Shown here in pieces: positions 21,011 to 31,917 of a stretch of 64,000 nt of DNA (positions within the stretch are counted from its first letter, which is position 1; the number at the start of each line of letters is the position of its first letter). Origin of the DNA: Orychophragmus violaceus (taxonomy: Eukaryota > Streptophyta > Magnoliopsida > Brassicales > Brassicaceae). The notes under the pieces are model-generated. The model was not told the origin of the DNA and did not search any database. It was given only the letters and a program-made list of their open reading frames with translations. A program made the translations under genes and the position numbers. The stretch covers positions 47,457,765-47,521,764 of the forward strand of contig CM058238.1 in NCBI GenBank assembly GCA_030180135.1, in the 5' to 3' direction.

Positions 21011-22231
21011 AGGCGTAAAAATAAGAATTTTGTATTACTCCATTTGTCAAATTTACGATTTGGTAATTGGTGATACTGCAATTTGATTAATACAAGAAAT
21101 GTAAAAAACATTCGCTTTAAGATAACATAGATAACTTTTATAGTTTTGTGTAGCATATATACACAAAAGATTATCTACATATGCAAACTCTAACATTAAG
21201 GAGTTTTGAAATCATACACACAAAAATTAGTTCGGTTGGGACAATTATAAGTAACCTATAAGCAGATGGAGTTATAGTTGTACTACTTGGAAGACGAGGC
21301 TCTGTGTTTTTTGCAGCCTTATGAGTCTGTAGGAAGTCAATAAAATGCGGATCATTTAGCCGCATATACTCTTCCACCAAAGAAAGGTGCTCGATCTTTT
21401 CCTTCTGCTCAGTCGCAACTCGGGCGTGATCTGCTTCATAGGCAGCCTGCTCTTCAATTTTACGTTGAGCTTCTTTCAGTTGCTCTTGCAGGGCCACAAA
21501 CCCTGAAAAGTCTCCCAGCTACTTGCGCTTGCACCTCAAAAGATTCTCCTTGAGGCTTCGAACTCCATAAGAATTTTATCGTCCATCCTTCTTAGTGGCC
21601 TGTTATAATTAAAGACAGAGAAAAATAATTAAATAAAGAACATGAAAGTTAAATGTGAATTGTGAAAATACTACTTTACCAGAAGAAAGATATTGTTATA
21701 TTTATTTATTGAGAGGTCTCGAGGTCGCGAAGTACCACTGTTCGAAACTTCTAAAGTCTCTACATTGAGCTCTAAAAACTTCTCTTGCATGTTCTTCTTG
21801 AAATTTGTATCGATTTGCTTTGCCTTCCGATCAACATACATACTGTAGTATCCCCCAACAGGCCTAAGGAAGATGGGACGGGCCATGGAACCAGAAACAT
21901 GAACGGGAAGTCCGGAGAGACAAACCAAAGTGTTTCATAGGCGTTTAAGGGCTGAGATTCAGCTAGAAGGAGCTCAGTCAAGTGTTGAAGTAAAGAAGTC
22001 AGCTCAGCTGAGCTGAACAGTCCAGCTGGTCAGCTAGGTCAGCTGGCCATCAGCTAAACTCAGCTGGCCGCAGTGTTAAGCTCTTGGGTTAGCTGGTCAG
22101 CTAGTGACACTAGCTAGTGACACTAGCTGACCATGGGTGGTTACCAGCGAATGGTCACCATGTCTGGTTGTGTCCATTCGCTCAAGCCACTCATTCCCAT
22201 TCGGCCAAGGAAGTTGGCGATCACAAGGTCC

Positions 22232-22239
22232 TATAAATA
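22232..22239 (+). promoter_or_regulatory. LTR TATA box
   Basis: TATAAATA in TCCTATAAATAGG, in the position equivalent to 10377 of the related LTR. Confidence 0.55.
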
Positions 22240-23342
22240 GGCCATGCCTTGGCCATTTTTGCGCACGCCCACAAGGGAAAGAATCACACAAAATTCTCCA
22301 AAGGCACAAGGCCATAAATCGAGAGTTTTAGAGAGAGAGAGAGGCCGGAATCTCCAAGAGAAGGTCGGCGTCTTTAAGAGAAGATTCGGTGGTGGTTTAA
22401 AGCACAAGGAAGGGAAGGAAAGATGGCTGGAGAGGCATCAACTACCCACGGCAAGACCACGACCACATCTAAGGTTAGAACCGGTCCATACCCTTCTCGG
22501 CCTTGGATAAACCCTAGCGGCCTAAGGCCGGTTGTACTATGACCGGATTTCTCCCTCTCTATTCCTTTCTACTAAGCGCTAAAATCCTTATGCACGACCG
22601 GCCTTAAGGCCTTGGTCGTGGGGATGATTTGCGAACGGATACAAGAGAGTCCGAGCGTGACATTGTAATGCCCCGTCTAAAGAAGTAACGTACGGACGAG
22701 AAAAGACTACGCAATGCGGAATTTGACCGAGACGTAAGATGGATCAGAAGTTAGGCAATATCCGACAATGTCCGAAAAATGTCGGTATGGCCGAAACGGA
22801 GGAATATGTGTCGGACGAAGATCGACGAAAAATGCAAAGTTGTGCGATCAACATCAAATTGATGTCGTTAGCCAAAGAAGACATTCTAAGACGTTTGGTC
22901 GAGCCATAATTCAATTTGGACGAGCGGATTAAGAGACGGTCGAAGGACAATGAAGACGGACGAGGAATGGCGGGAAATTCCGAAAATTGACGAATGTGGG
23001 ACGTCACATGTTCCTGATAGAGGAGATCAATCTAAGAACTTTGGTCGAAGCGGAATTTGAAAAGAGTGAACGGTTTGTGAGATATTCGCGTTACGACTAA
23101 AACGGACGAAAACGGGTTAGAAGCACGACATGTCGCCGTGCATGGTTGGAAGGGTGGAAGCTCCTGGGCGTGGCTTGGTGGCGCCAACACACCTCCAGAG
23201 GTGTCCTCCAGCATGGTGAACGCAAGGTGTCGTCGCCGGGATGAAGCACGGTGGCGCCGAGATGTCGCAACGCATGATCGCCACCGGAACCGGCCAATCG
23301 GAGGCCGCCATTGCAAACCGCCACCCCCAGCTTGTTTTTTCC

Positions 23343-23350
23343 TATAAATA
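23343..23350 (+). promoter_or_regulatory. Solo LTR TATA box
   Basis: TATAAATA in the context CCTATAAATAGGGCC. About 45 bases on, AGAGAGAGAAAGG-type leader sequence follows, as in transcribed LTRs. Confidence 0.6.
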
Positions 23351-23793
23351 GGGCCTTCCCCCTTCAGAAACTCACACATTGGAGACCAAAAACCGAAAAG
23401 TTAGAGAGAGAAAGGAGAGAAACGTTTTAGAGAGAGAAAGTCGCCGGTAAGGAGAAACCGAGCCCCGATCGAGAGCGAGCCGAAGGACGGGCGTTCCGGA
23501 AGTTCGGGAAGCGGATTAGGAGTCCCTGGAGAGTAGGAAAGGCGTGCCAGGAGGTGAGGAAAGAGGCGTTTGGGAACCGAACCTCTGCCGGACCGAAAAC
23601 CTGAGAGTGAGTCCCGATAGCTAGGTTTAACATTTTCGTTTTGCAGGGACGGTTAGGAGTTGAATCTAGGGATTGATTTAACTCCGTTGTGTGTTTATAT
23701 TAAGCATGTTTTGATGATGTTTTTGGTTGGTGATACATGCTTGATATTGATTGCGTGTTGATTGCGGTATTGTAAGCATGTTGGGATTCGTGT

Positions 23794-23910
23794 GCAAGCA
23801 GGTCGGGAACTGTCCCGCAAGCAGGTCGGGAACCGTTCCGCAAGCAGGTCGGGATCCGTTCCGCAAGTAGGACGGGAACTATTCCGCAAGTAGGACGGGA
23901 AACCGTTAAG
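23794..23910 (+). repeat. 23-bp tandem repeat in the solo LTR
   Basis: About five units with the core GCAAGCAGGTCGGGAACCG. The last two carry TAGGAC instead of CAGGTC. The minus-strand frames across it are artefacts of the repeat. Confidence 0.8.
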
Positions 23911-24223
23911 CGGAATGGGTGACCGTTAGCAGACCAAACGGGAACCGCTTGCTAGCCTTACGGGATTCGCTTTGCATGCATGACGGGTAACCGCTTGAGG
24001 GCATGTCGGGTTACCGCCTTGCATGATTGTGTTGTTATGACATGCTTGCTTTGATATCATGCTTGAGTGTTGTTGAATGACTGCGTGAACGTGAACCCGG
24101 TCGCATGCCATGTTTAACGGTTGTGATGCAGGATCGGTTAGGACAAGCACGGAGGTGCCGTCCTAATCCGATAAGGTATTGGGGCATGGACCGAGGTTGA
24201 CGTTGTTTGGTTGAGCATGATGA

Positions 24224-24398
24224 GATAAGTACGGGTTGGTCGGGGTACCGCCCGGAAATGGAATGTGATAAGTACGGGTCGGAAGTGAGATCCGCCCGGA
24301 AATGAAATGTGATAAGTACGGGTCGGAAGTGAGATCCGCCCGGAAATGGATTGTGATAAGTACGGGTCGGAAGTGAGATCCGCCCGGAAATGGATGAT
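24224..24398 (+). repeat. 43-44-bp tandem repeat in the solo LTR
   Basis: Four units starting GATAAGTACGGGT at 24224, 24267, 24311 and 24355, each ending CCGCCCGGAAATG. The last three are nearly identical. Confidence 0.85.
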
Positions 24399-26780
24399 GT
24401 GAGGATGCGGTAGCTCCGTGATGGAGTCTCCCATCCGGTTGTCGAGGCGGTGATAGAGAGTGCCGTGATCGTTGGATCCTTAGCACGTCCCTTCACCGTA
24501 AGACATTGAGAAAGTAATTAGATGCATGTGTGGAACGTGCAGTCTATATTACTTGAGTTGTGTGATGCATCCTAGGACATGTGTAATATTGTCTTAGGAT
24601 GGTGTAAACAGTACCACCCGTTGTGGAGGTCCTCCGCCTTTTCGGAGAGGCTCGGAGGGTTACTTGGGTCGCTCCCATGGCCGAGCTTTCCTGTGACGAC
24701 ACAATGACCCGTGGATTCGGGATACCCGTGGATTCGGGTGTGGTGCCGGCCATGAACCTTTGAGGCGATTGGCCGGGGGTAGCCACGTGTGGTGCCGGGC
24801 ATGAACCTTCGCGGGTGATTGTGCGGGAGGAGCCACGAGAGAGAGATTGGGTGGTGGTGCCGGTTACACCGAGGCCTCAGCATCAGGAAGAGTCTAGTGC
24901 ATCTAGACGGGTTATGCATTTGTGTTATGCATTATGGTTTAATCGCTTGCGCTTGCGTTCATCTCTGTTATTGCGAGATGTTGATTGAATTATGCTTCGG
25001 CTATGGGATGGGTCGGGCACTAACGTTTGTTAGCGGGCTCTGGACTCACTGGGTAACCAATAAGGTTGCTCATTATACAACTTTTGTCTCGCAGGTAACC
25101 TTAGGTTTGGGTAGCGGGCGGATTCGGACGTAGGTTGTGACCGGGATAGATTTGTACAGTGGGTTGACATACAAATCTAAGTACGTTTTGATATTATTAT
25201 GTTTCCGCGTTTTAATAAGGTTGTCCGGACGGATTACTAATGTACGTACTATATTTTGCGAGGTACACGTATTTTGCGAGACATAAAACCTCTGATGCCT
25301 AATGATATACGACTTTGTCTAAGTCGACACAACTCTTGACACGGGTACAGGTTTGCAAGCCTTAGGCCTTAGTCGAGAGGGTCGAATATCGACAGTGGAT
25401 CGGCCAGACAATGGGCAGTGCCGGGACATTGGCGATGTTCGACATTTTGTAGCACCGCCGGCTCGACTATCGTCCGTAGACTGCGTCGGGGGTGTTACAG
25501 ACATGGCCCAAGGATCACGGTCGCATCGAACGGTTTAACGGCACGTCAAGTGGACGGTTGGCCGAGAACCGAGAAGCCAAGACATGATCGGCCAGCGCGT
25601 TAATGAACTGGGAAGAGTTCATCGGACCGCTATGTATAACCGCTCGTCCGTCGGACCCAAGCCGTGTACGCCTATCGCGAACCGTCTAAGTATGGTCGCG
25701 TGTGGATTATGGCCGTTGTCTATCGTATGGGCGCAAGGACCGATCGCAACCGTCCGCGGAACGATCGCGTCCGTCCGCACGAATAGTTGCGTCCGTACGC
25801 AGATAAGCAACCCGACCATGACCGTACGCGTATCGGGCTCGGTACAATCGAACGCGGACGTGCTGCGCGATCGTAAGGATCGTCGCTGTCCGGACGGTAT
25901 GTCCGTAACGATCAGTTCACGCGACCGTAAGGTCAAGCGTGCGATCGCATAATATATGCGTCATGGATGCGCGTCACGATCTCACGGCCACGCTTACGCA
26001 CTGATGCTCGGCCGACCATAACCCGACCGCGGACAATCCGCGATACATGCGCAAACCACTGTATGGCTTGACGCGAACGCACGCCTACAACCGTGGGCCA
26101 AGTGTGGTCGCGGATTATTTATGTGCATGGACTAAGTTACTTATATGAATGGAAATATAGAAAAACTAGGTTGCGTGTATAATATAAGTTCATGGGATCA
26201 TATAGACTTGTTGAAATGCTAGGTTGCATAAAATGGATATAAATTGATTATGGAAATCTCATGAACATGTTTGGCTTTCAGGTGATCATGATGATGATCG
26301 GACTTAGGCGCGGACAAGACTTGGGACGAGTGGTGACTAGTTGGATAGACATTGTTTAGGACCAAATACTTTAGCATAATGCAAACGAATTACATATGTA
26401 TTTGGTACCTTTGATTTGATTAATAAAATGTCTATTTTGCCTTATATGAAATGACTTAGTCTATATAAATCGAATTGATTGAATGAATATGATGAAAAAT
26501 CGTTTAAGTATAAGAATAATGGGCTTGAGGTTCACAAACGAACCTCAAGTTGAAATGGTTGAGTAGTGGCAAACCTTACCGGCCCTATGGCCGGGATAGG
26601 CCTTGTCCCATACCATCTAGCTTTGTATGTGTCTTGACAAATACCTCACCAATATTCACCGTTTTGCCTAATTCATGTTCCTGCAGTGATATAAAACAAA
26701 CAAGAATTATTACAAAAATTTCAAGTTGCAATGCTGTAACAAACATAAATAACATAAATATATATATATATATATATATA

Positions 26781-26838
26781 AATGGAAAGTAACTTTTATT
26801 ATATATATATATATATATAATAAAAGTTACTTTCCATT
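26781..26838. repeat. Perfect 58-bp palindrome
   Basis: Two 29-bp arms, beginning AATGGAAAGTAACTTTTATT, are exact reverse complements around an AT-alternating centre. It lies in an apparent intron of the CACTA gene, next to a second (TA)n tract at 26758-26780. It could be a tiny MITE remnant or an AT-rich cruciform. Confidence 0.85.
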
Positions 26839-26934
26839 TCTTGCTAGATTTGTAGGTACGACTTGTGCCCTGAAAAGTGGATGTGATGACAGAGACCTTC
26901 ACGGTCAAACATATACCAACAAGAATATGTCCAC

Positions 26935-26992
26935 TTTTATCCTTTTCTTCTGCAGTTTCCCATTTTTATCCTTTTCTTCTGCAGTTTCCCAA
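26935..26992 (+). repeat. 29-bp direct duplication
   Basis: Two units of about 29 bp containing TTATCCTTTTCTTCTGCAG lie head to tail within the coding side of the CACTA gene. The duplication adds a non-multiple of three and therefore breaks the frame there. Confidence 0.7.
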
Positions 26993-28916
26993 TAGTCGTT
27001 CATAGTTTTCCATAGAGCCTCTCCGATCTACTTAGGGCGCTCTCCACTAGTCCTCGTGTTGCTAACTATGTCTTTCAACCTTCGTTGATAGATCTCCTCA
27101 AAATACTGTTGAACTATCCCTCTTATCAAGGGATCCCATGTGTGGGTTTTCTAGATCACAAAGAGAATAAAGATATCATTAGTGAAAACAACACAAGTAA
27201 GATATATGTGAAGAGTATAAGAGAGAAAACTGTATTATGATCTCAAGGAAATATCTTTCTGCTTTATCACGAGGCACACGTTACCAACAATAGTAAGTTT
27301 TATCGAATTTGTTTGTAAGATTTTAGTAATCTTCTGAACCAATTTTGATCCTATGTCACGACAAGACCTGAAAATAGATTCAACAGAAGAATGAAACTAT
27401 GTCTCAACAGTAGAAAAAATATGTTGTAAACGCTCATCCACCCGAAGTTTGATTAACATCATAACCATGAGATACTCGAACTCATCAGACCATCATAACT
27501 CATAAGCAAACCTACAATCATATTCATAAGCAAACTAAACGGATTAAAAAACACCATTACAATACACATAAGACTAGAACAAAAAACCCATACAGATAAT
27601 CACAAGTCCAAACAAAATTTATATCAACAACCGAAGAAAGAGTATATGACAATAGCAATACCAAGTCTGGTTTGGTGTCGGTATGGGAGAGAGGACAGTG
27701 GTAAACATTTCTCTTTTTTCCCCCCAAAGCAGTGAATTCAGAGCCCTCAACGTGTCCTCTTAGAGATCCGGAAAAACTGGAAGAGATTCATCGAGGAAAT
27801 TTTTACCTTCAAGAGATCGATGACTCTGAGCCTGAGAGTGGTTAAGTGGCAAAATTGGGGAGTCCTTAACATGAGTTTGGTTGTTCTGGAATTCTTCTGA
27901 CACCAGAGACGCATCGATTTCATGTTGATTAGTAGTAGAGCTCTGGAAAAATTTGTTGTGGTGGTGGATAGTTCCGGACATTGGGTGTTGACGTTGACGG
28001 TTGGGCGATAACAGGGTCATTGTCTTGACGTTGAGTCGACTGAGTCGGAGTAACTATGACCGATGGCGTGAAGTTGTAATGTGCCGGTAGAAGGCTCGGT
28101 GTTTTTTTTTCAAAGTAGAGGGGAGGATAGTACCAACGACTCTCTGATAAACGTTTGGAATTAATACTCTCTTACGTCCTCCTTTCTTAGTTTGCAGGCA
28201 TCATATCATATAGAGTTTCAAAGAAGAAATTGAGAGGGTCAATAGGGTTTCTGAAAGTTAGCGATGGAATTGAGAGGCTCAAATAACAGATTCAAATAAG
28301 AGATGTTTGTTAGAGATGGATCGGCAGAGAGGAGGATTTGGAAAAAAAAATAAGCGAGATGATTCGAAAGAGATTTTAGAGATGGGGAAGAACAAATTGG
28401 GTTTATGTTTGTGGTAAATGAGGATTTCTTGACACTTAGTCGAAATTTTTTGGGTTAAGGCGGGTAACTAAAATGTTTTTGGCTAAAAAATTATGTTTTA
28501 TTTCCCGGATTAATTACGCAATTTTTTTTTTTTGAAAAGTTTCCCACAAGTAGTCGTAACTCCGTCATTAAATTGAAAATAACCATGACTTTAAATATTA
28601 ATAGTAACTAATATAAAGTCTTAATATAAAGTACTTGTTTCACTATAACTTTGATCCCAATATAAAGTAGGATTAAAGATAAATTCATGGCTTGAAATAA
28701 GATCCATTGCCTTTTGTAAAGCAACACCTACACATACAAATTAAAATGATGTTAGTAAAAAACTTTTTTTTTGTTTTTTTTCAGGTCGACAGGAGAAACA
28801 ATATATGCTTTATATATCAAATTTATAAAGTTCACTAATATACCACTCTTTCATTAGATGAACATCTTCAATATCAAGATCAAAGTAATGCTGGGAAATA
28901 ATACTTGAATCTTGGA

Positions 28917-28957
28917 GAGTAATCGTCTCTTATACCCTTATTGCCAAAAGGAAAATC
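28917..28957 (+). repeat. MULE left terminal inverted repeat
   Basis: About 41 bp, imperfect, paired with 31868-31908. The inner 18 bases ATTGCCAAAAGGAAAATC are identical. Confidence 0.8.
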
Positions 28958-29262
28958 ATGGCTACCCCTTTTTAATCAGAAGTACCCCTTTTGATTTAAT
29001 GAAATGTTGAAAGACAAACTTGCCCCTCCTGCTTTCTTGATTTTAGAAAACAAAATAATAAAACAAATAAAAAACAAACCCGACCCACCAAATCACCTGA
29101 TCCTCGAGCAGCTCGCAAACCGGTTTCACGAACCCGCGTGGTTCAGGGAGCTCCTCTACTGCCACCGTCTACCACGTCATTCTCCATCGCCGTCGTCAGA
29201 ATCAAGATCCTTGGAGCTGCGTTGGGTTTGCTAATTGAGGTCTCATTGGATTTGATTCGTGT

Positions 29263-29650
29263 TTTACCATTGTTTTGGGTCGATTAAGACTTGGTTTACC
29301 ATTGTTTTGGGTCGATTAAGACTTGGTTTACCATTGTTTTAGGTCGATTAGGACTTGGTTTACTATTGTTTTGGGTCAATTAGGACTCTAATTCGTGTTT
29401 TACCATTGTTTTGGGTCGATTACGACTTTGTTTACCATTGTTTTGGGTCGATTATAACTTGGTTTACCATTGTTTTTGGTCGATTAGGATTTGGTTTACC
29501 ATTGTTTTGGGTCGATTAGGACTCTAAATTCGTGGTTTACCATTGTTTTGGGTCGATTAGGACTCTAATTCGTGTTTTACCATTGTTTTGGGTCGATTAA
29601 GACTTGTTTTACCATGGTTTTGGGTCGATTAAGACTTGGTTTACCATTTG
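29263..29650 (+). repeat. 32/40-bp minisatellite in the MULE
   Basis: About eleven units built on TTTACCATTGTTTTGGGTCG. Most are 32 bp. Three have an 8-9 bp extension (CTAATTCGTG). It follows a short open frame (29004-29234) that may be captured first-exon sequence. Confidence 0.85.
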
Positions 29651-30783
29651 GATGTTCATGCGATAGTAGAACTATGTAAAACTAGTATTATTGTTAAATG
29701 CTGTAATATTAGTAAAACTGGTATTACTGAAAATGAGTTATTGGTTAATATATGGTGGACAACAAGTGTTATTGAATGAGGTTTTTGTTGTTGTTTCGGC
29801 AGGATAGGATCAGCAACAACTCGTCGAAGGACGTGAAACAAAAGACGGCCAAGATAAGGACTTCATGGTTGTTATTTGTAAGTTGTTATATAGTTTTATT
29901 GTATATTCACCTTTTGTTTTTGTATGACCTTGTCTCTAATTTGTAAGATATGTATGTACTATTTATCTGGGTATAGGTTCTATAACTATTTGTCATATTT
30001 GTTTGATGTTGGGTTATACTGGTAATACTAGTATTATTAAGAAAAATGTGAAATTTGTAAAATTATAATAGAAAGTATCATTCTAACAAAATATAAATTA
30101 ATCAATATATTAATGCATAAAAATACCAGTTATAAGTTAATTGACTTAATGGGCATATAATGGAAGAAACTACACAATAATGTTCTTATACTTTTATGAT
30201 CACTTTGTAACTAATAACCAAATAAGTAAGAATTTTTTTAAAAAATCAAGATTTTAAACAAATTATTGTATATAACAATCATAATTACATTTTAATCGAT
30301 TTATACCAATTGTAAAACTACAAAAACACAATTTTACATTATGTAATACTAAATAAACTGAAAAACAGATAAAGTAGAACTATGTGCAAATTCCGTAAAA
30401 CTAATATCTTAGGTAATACTATGTGCTATTTTTGGCGCCAAAAATCCTATCGTCTCTTTCTTCCGTTTCTCTGTATTTGTCCCTCATATAAACCGATTTG
30501 ACGTTTACGTTTCTCGAACTATTGTCAAATCACAAATGTTTAATGCAGGGGAAAAACTAGCCGTCGATCTTTAAACCCAAGAAAGATAACCCCCACGCCA
30601 TCATCATTACACCTCTGATACTTGCGAATCGTCATCTCTCGGCGAATCATACCTCCCTAAGACGCAACCCTAAAAATCCTTTCTTTAAATTCTCGATGAC
30701 CCCATAACCATCAAGAATAGAGAGAAGTTCCAAAAACGATGAAAAACATAGAGACGAACCCATAACCATCAAACACAAAAAGC

Positions 30784-31436
30784 ATGGCCAACATATCGAT
30801 TTTCTCTCTGCAACAACTCGCGAACGAAGTCCTCACCATGATCGTCCAAAACGTCGGCAAAGCTTCCTCCGCCGATTACTTCAACTTAGAGCAACCTTCA
30901 AAATAATGAAAGAAGCCTCCAACAGTCCTGCAGTCCTCCATTCTCTCTTTCTCTCGCCGCTGGTGAAGAGGCCTCTCCGTGCGCTTCAGCACTTGGCGAT
31001 TCTAGAAAAATGAGAAGATCATGAGAACAACGCCACATTCTTCCTTCGAGATATTCTCTCTTACTTCGAAGAGGATGATACCGACAATGGAATGGCGTAT
31101 TTAGAGCTTTACGCGATTGGGGAGGGCGACGATTTGATTTTGGAAGCTGCTTACCTGTATGGTGTTCTACGCTTCATCCACGGCAATCTCGTACGTCACT
31201 TTGAGAAACTTGCCTTGATGAACTGGCGGGATGAGGAGGAGGATTTGGAGACTCCTAAAGTTTGGAAGAACTTGAGGAAGTCACTGCATAGAATCACTTT
31301 CCGGAAAAAGCCAGTTTATGTGAAATCAGTGGAAAACATAAAGCCCCCTAGATCTTGCCATGTTCTTGATCTGGAAATCGGCTGCCCCGACTGCTTTATG
31401 TACAACCGGTGTTTGAAGTTCTTCTACCTGAAGTGA
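30784..31436 (+). pseudogene. Captured F-box family gene fragment
   Basis: The ATG at 30784 starts MANISIFSLQQLANEVLTMI, an F-box-like N-terminus (LxxEVLxxIV). A stop near 30904 and a further stop near 31010 interrupt it. Then 31092-31436 is open, reading MAYLELYAIGEGDDLILEAA and ending with SCHVLDLEIGCPDCFMYNRC. The overall plan is an F-box followed by a short Sel1-like helical region and a C-terminal Cys pair. It matches small Brassicaceae F-box proteins of the At2g35280 type, substrate receptors of SCF ubiquitin ligases. As a MULE passenger with two stops it cannot make a full protein, although the last 114 codons could be translated. Confidence 0.6.
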
Positions 31437-31867
31437 GGAAATTCTTGCTTGTTTTCTTTTCTCGTACTCTGTTTTTTTGTTTTTAATTTCTCAGGTATGT
31501 AGTACTCTTTTTTGAAGAACATCTCAGAGGTACTCTTTTTATATAAAATATCATCTTTTGTATCTCTTGAATGTTACATCTCTACCATTTTCCATAAAAA
31601 TTGAATTCGGAGTCGAGTAGAACTAGAATAATTGTACCTAGTTTCACAAATAACCCAGAAATAAAGATCGAAAAGAAATTTAAAATTTTAAAATGGAAAA
31701 GAAGAGTTGAAAATTTTGGGTTAGATCCGATAGGTTTGGGCGGGTGGGTAAAAACCAGGTATAAGTTGTAATTTTGTTTACTTACTTTAGCTTTTTGGTA
31801 AGTTAATCTATATTTCAATTTAAAAAAAAAATGTTAAAAGAAACTAAGTAATAACGGGGTCATTTTA

Positions 31868-31908
31868 GATTTTCCTTTTGGCAATAGGGATATATAAGAC
31901 GATGACCC
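31868..31908 (-). repeat. MULE right terminal inverted repeat
   Basis: Reverse complement begins GGGTCATCGTCTT and shares ATTGCCAAAAGGAAAATC with the left end. Confidence 0.8.
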
Positions 31909-31917
31909 AATCTTGGA

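Larger units (their letters stand above)
22664..25499 (+). repeat. Solo LTR of a Ty3/gypsy chromovirus-like element
   Basis: TGTAATGCCCCGTC to GGGGGTGTTACA, 2836 bp, flanked on both sides by GACAT (22659-22663 and 25500-25504), a perfect 5-bp target duplication. No primer site, purine tract or coding is inside, so recombination between two LTRs must have removed the interior. It has a TATA box at 23343-23350 and two minisatellites. Very long LTRs with TGTAA...TTACA ends are typical of Tekay/Del-type chromoviruses. Confidence 0.88.
21844..26608 (+). mobile_element. LTR insertion inside the CACTA gene (family A-like, probably solo LTR)
   Basis: Starts TGTAGTATCCCC. CATAC directly precedes it (21839-21843) and recurs at its right edge (26609-26613). 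Because the right end reads CCCATAC, the LTR may end in CC with a 5-bp duplication, or in CA with TAC shared. The start, the AGCTGAG-rich U3 and the TATA box at 22232-22239 are similar to the LTR at 9985. GGACTTAGGCGCGGACAAGA near 26300 matches its 3' part. No primer site or coding lies inside. A second solo LTR (22664-25499) sits within it. Confidence 0.65.
21171..28020 (-). pseudogene. Transposase_24-type (TNPA-like) gene of the CACTA element, split
   Basis: Minus strand. A possible N-terminal exon is 28020-27760 (Pro/Gln/His-rich). A middle part near 27020-26880 reads like WKTMNDYWETAEEK. EHELGKTVNIGEVFVKTHTK follows at about 26690-26620. After the LTR insertion the chain resumes with VDRKAKQIDTNFKKNMQEK (about 21835-21780). 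The C-terminal coiled coil at 21497-21171 is QLKEAQRKIEEQ...EKIEHLSLVEEYMR. This order matches plant Ptta/En/Spm Transposase_24 proteins, which bind the subterminal repeats. The frame on the two sides of the insertion is in register once the duplicated target is discounted. Intron borders were not resolved. Confidence 0.7.
20152..28560 (-). mobile_element. CACTA (En/Spm) DNA transposon, one terminus identified
   Basis: The left terminus is CACTACAAGAAAA, the classic CACTA end, followed by about 850 bp of subterminal repeats. A Transposase_24-type gene reads inward on the minus strand. The right terminus (TTTTCTTGTAGTG) was not found. CACAAGTAGTCGTAAC near 28543 resembles subterminal sequence, so the end shown is a guess and the terminus is probably deleted. 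No TNPD-type transposase was recognised, so the copy is probably non-autonomous. An LTR insertion (21844-26608) splits it. Confidence 0.7.
28917..31908. mobile_element. Non-autonomous MULE (Pack-MULE-like)
   Basis: AATCTTGGA occurs immediately outside both ends (28908-28916 and 31909-31917), a perfect 9-bp target duplication as made by Mutator-like elements. The terminal inverted repeats start GAGTAATCGTCTC on the left and GGGTCATCGTCTT on the right (reverse strand), and share the block ATTGCCAAAAGGAAAATC about 25 bases in. Total length is 2992 bp. No MuDR transposase motif is present. Inside are a minisatellite and pieces of an F-box gene, so it has captured host sequence. Confidence 0.85.

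Noticed and set aside
23794..24398. CRISPR-like arrays
   Set aside because: Direct tandem repeats without distinct spacers, inside an LTR of a plant genome.
24035..24919. Several minus-strand ORFs of 80-153 codons
   Set aside because: They lie across tandem repeats of the solo LTR and have repeat-derived peptides only.
25584..25952. ORFs of 105-122 codons on both strands
   Set aside because: High CpG content removes stop codons. No domain is seen and both strands are equally open.
28530..28560. Right terminus of the CACTA element
   Set aside because: CACAAGTAGTCGTAAC is only reminiscent of the subterminal words. The required TTTTCTTGTAGTG end and the CTT duplication are absent.
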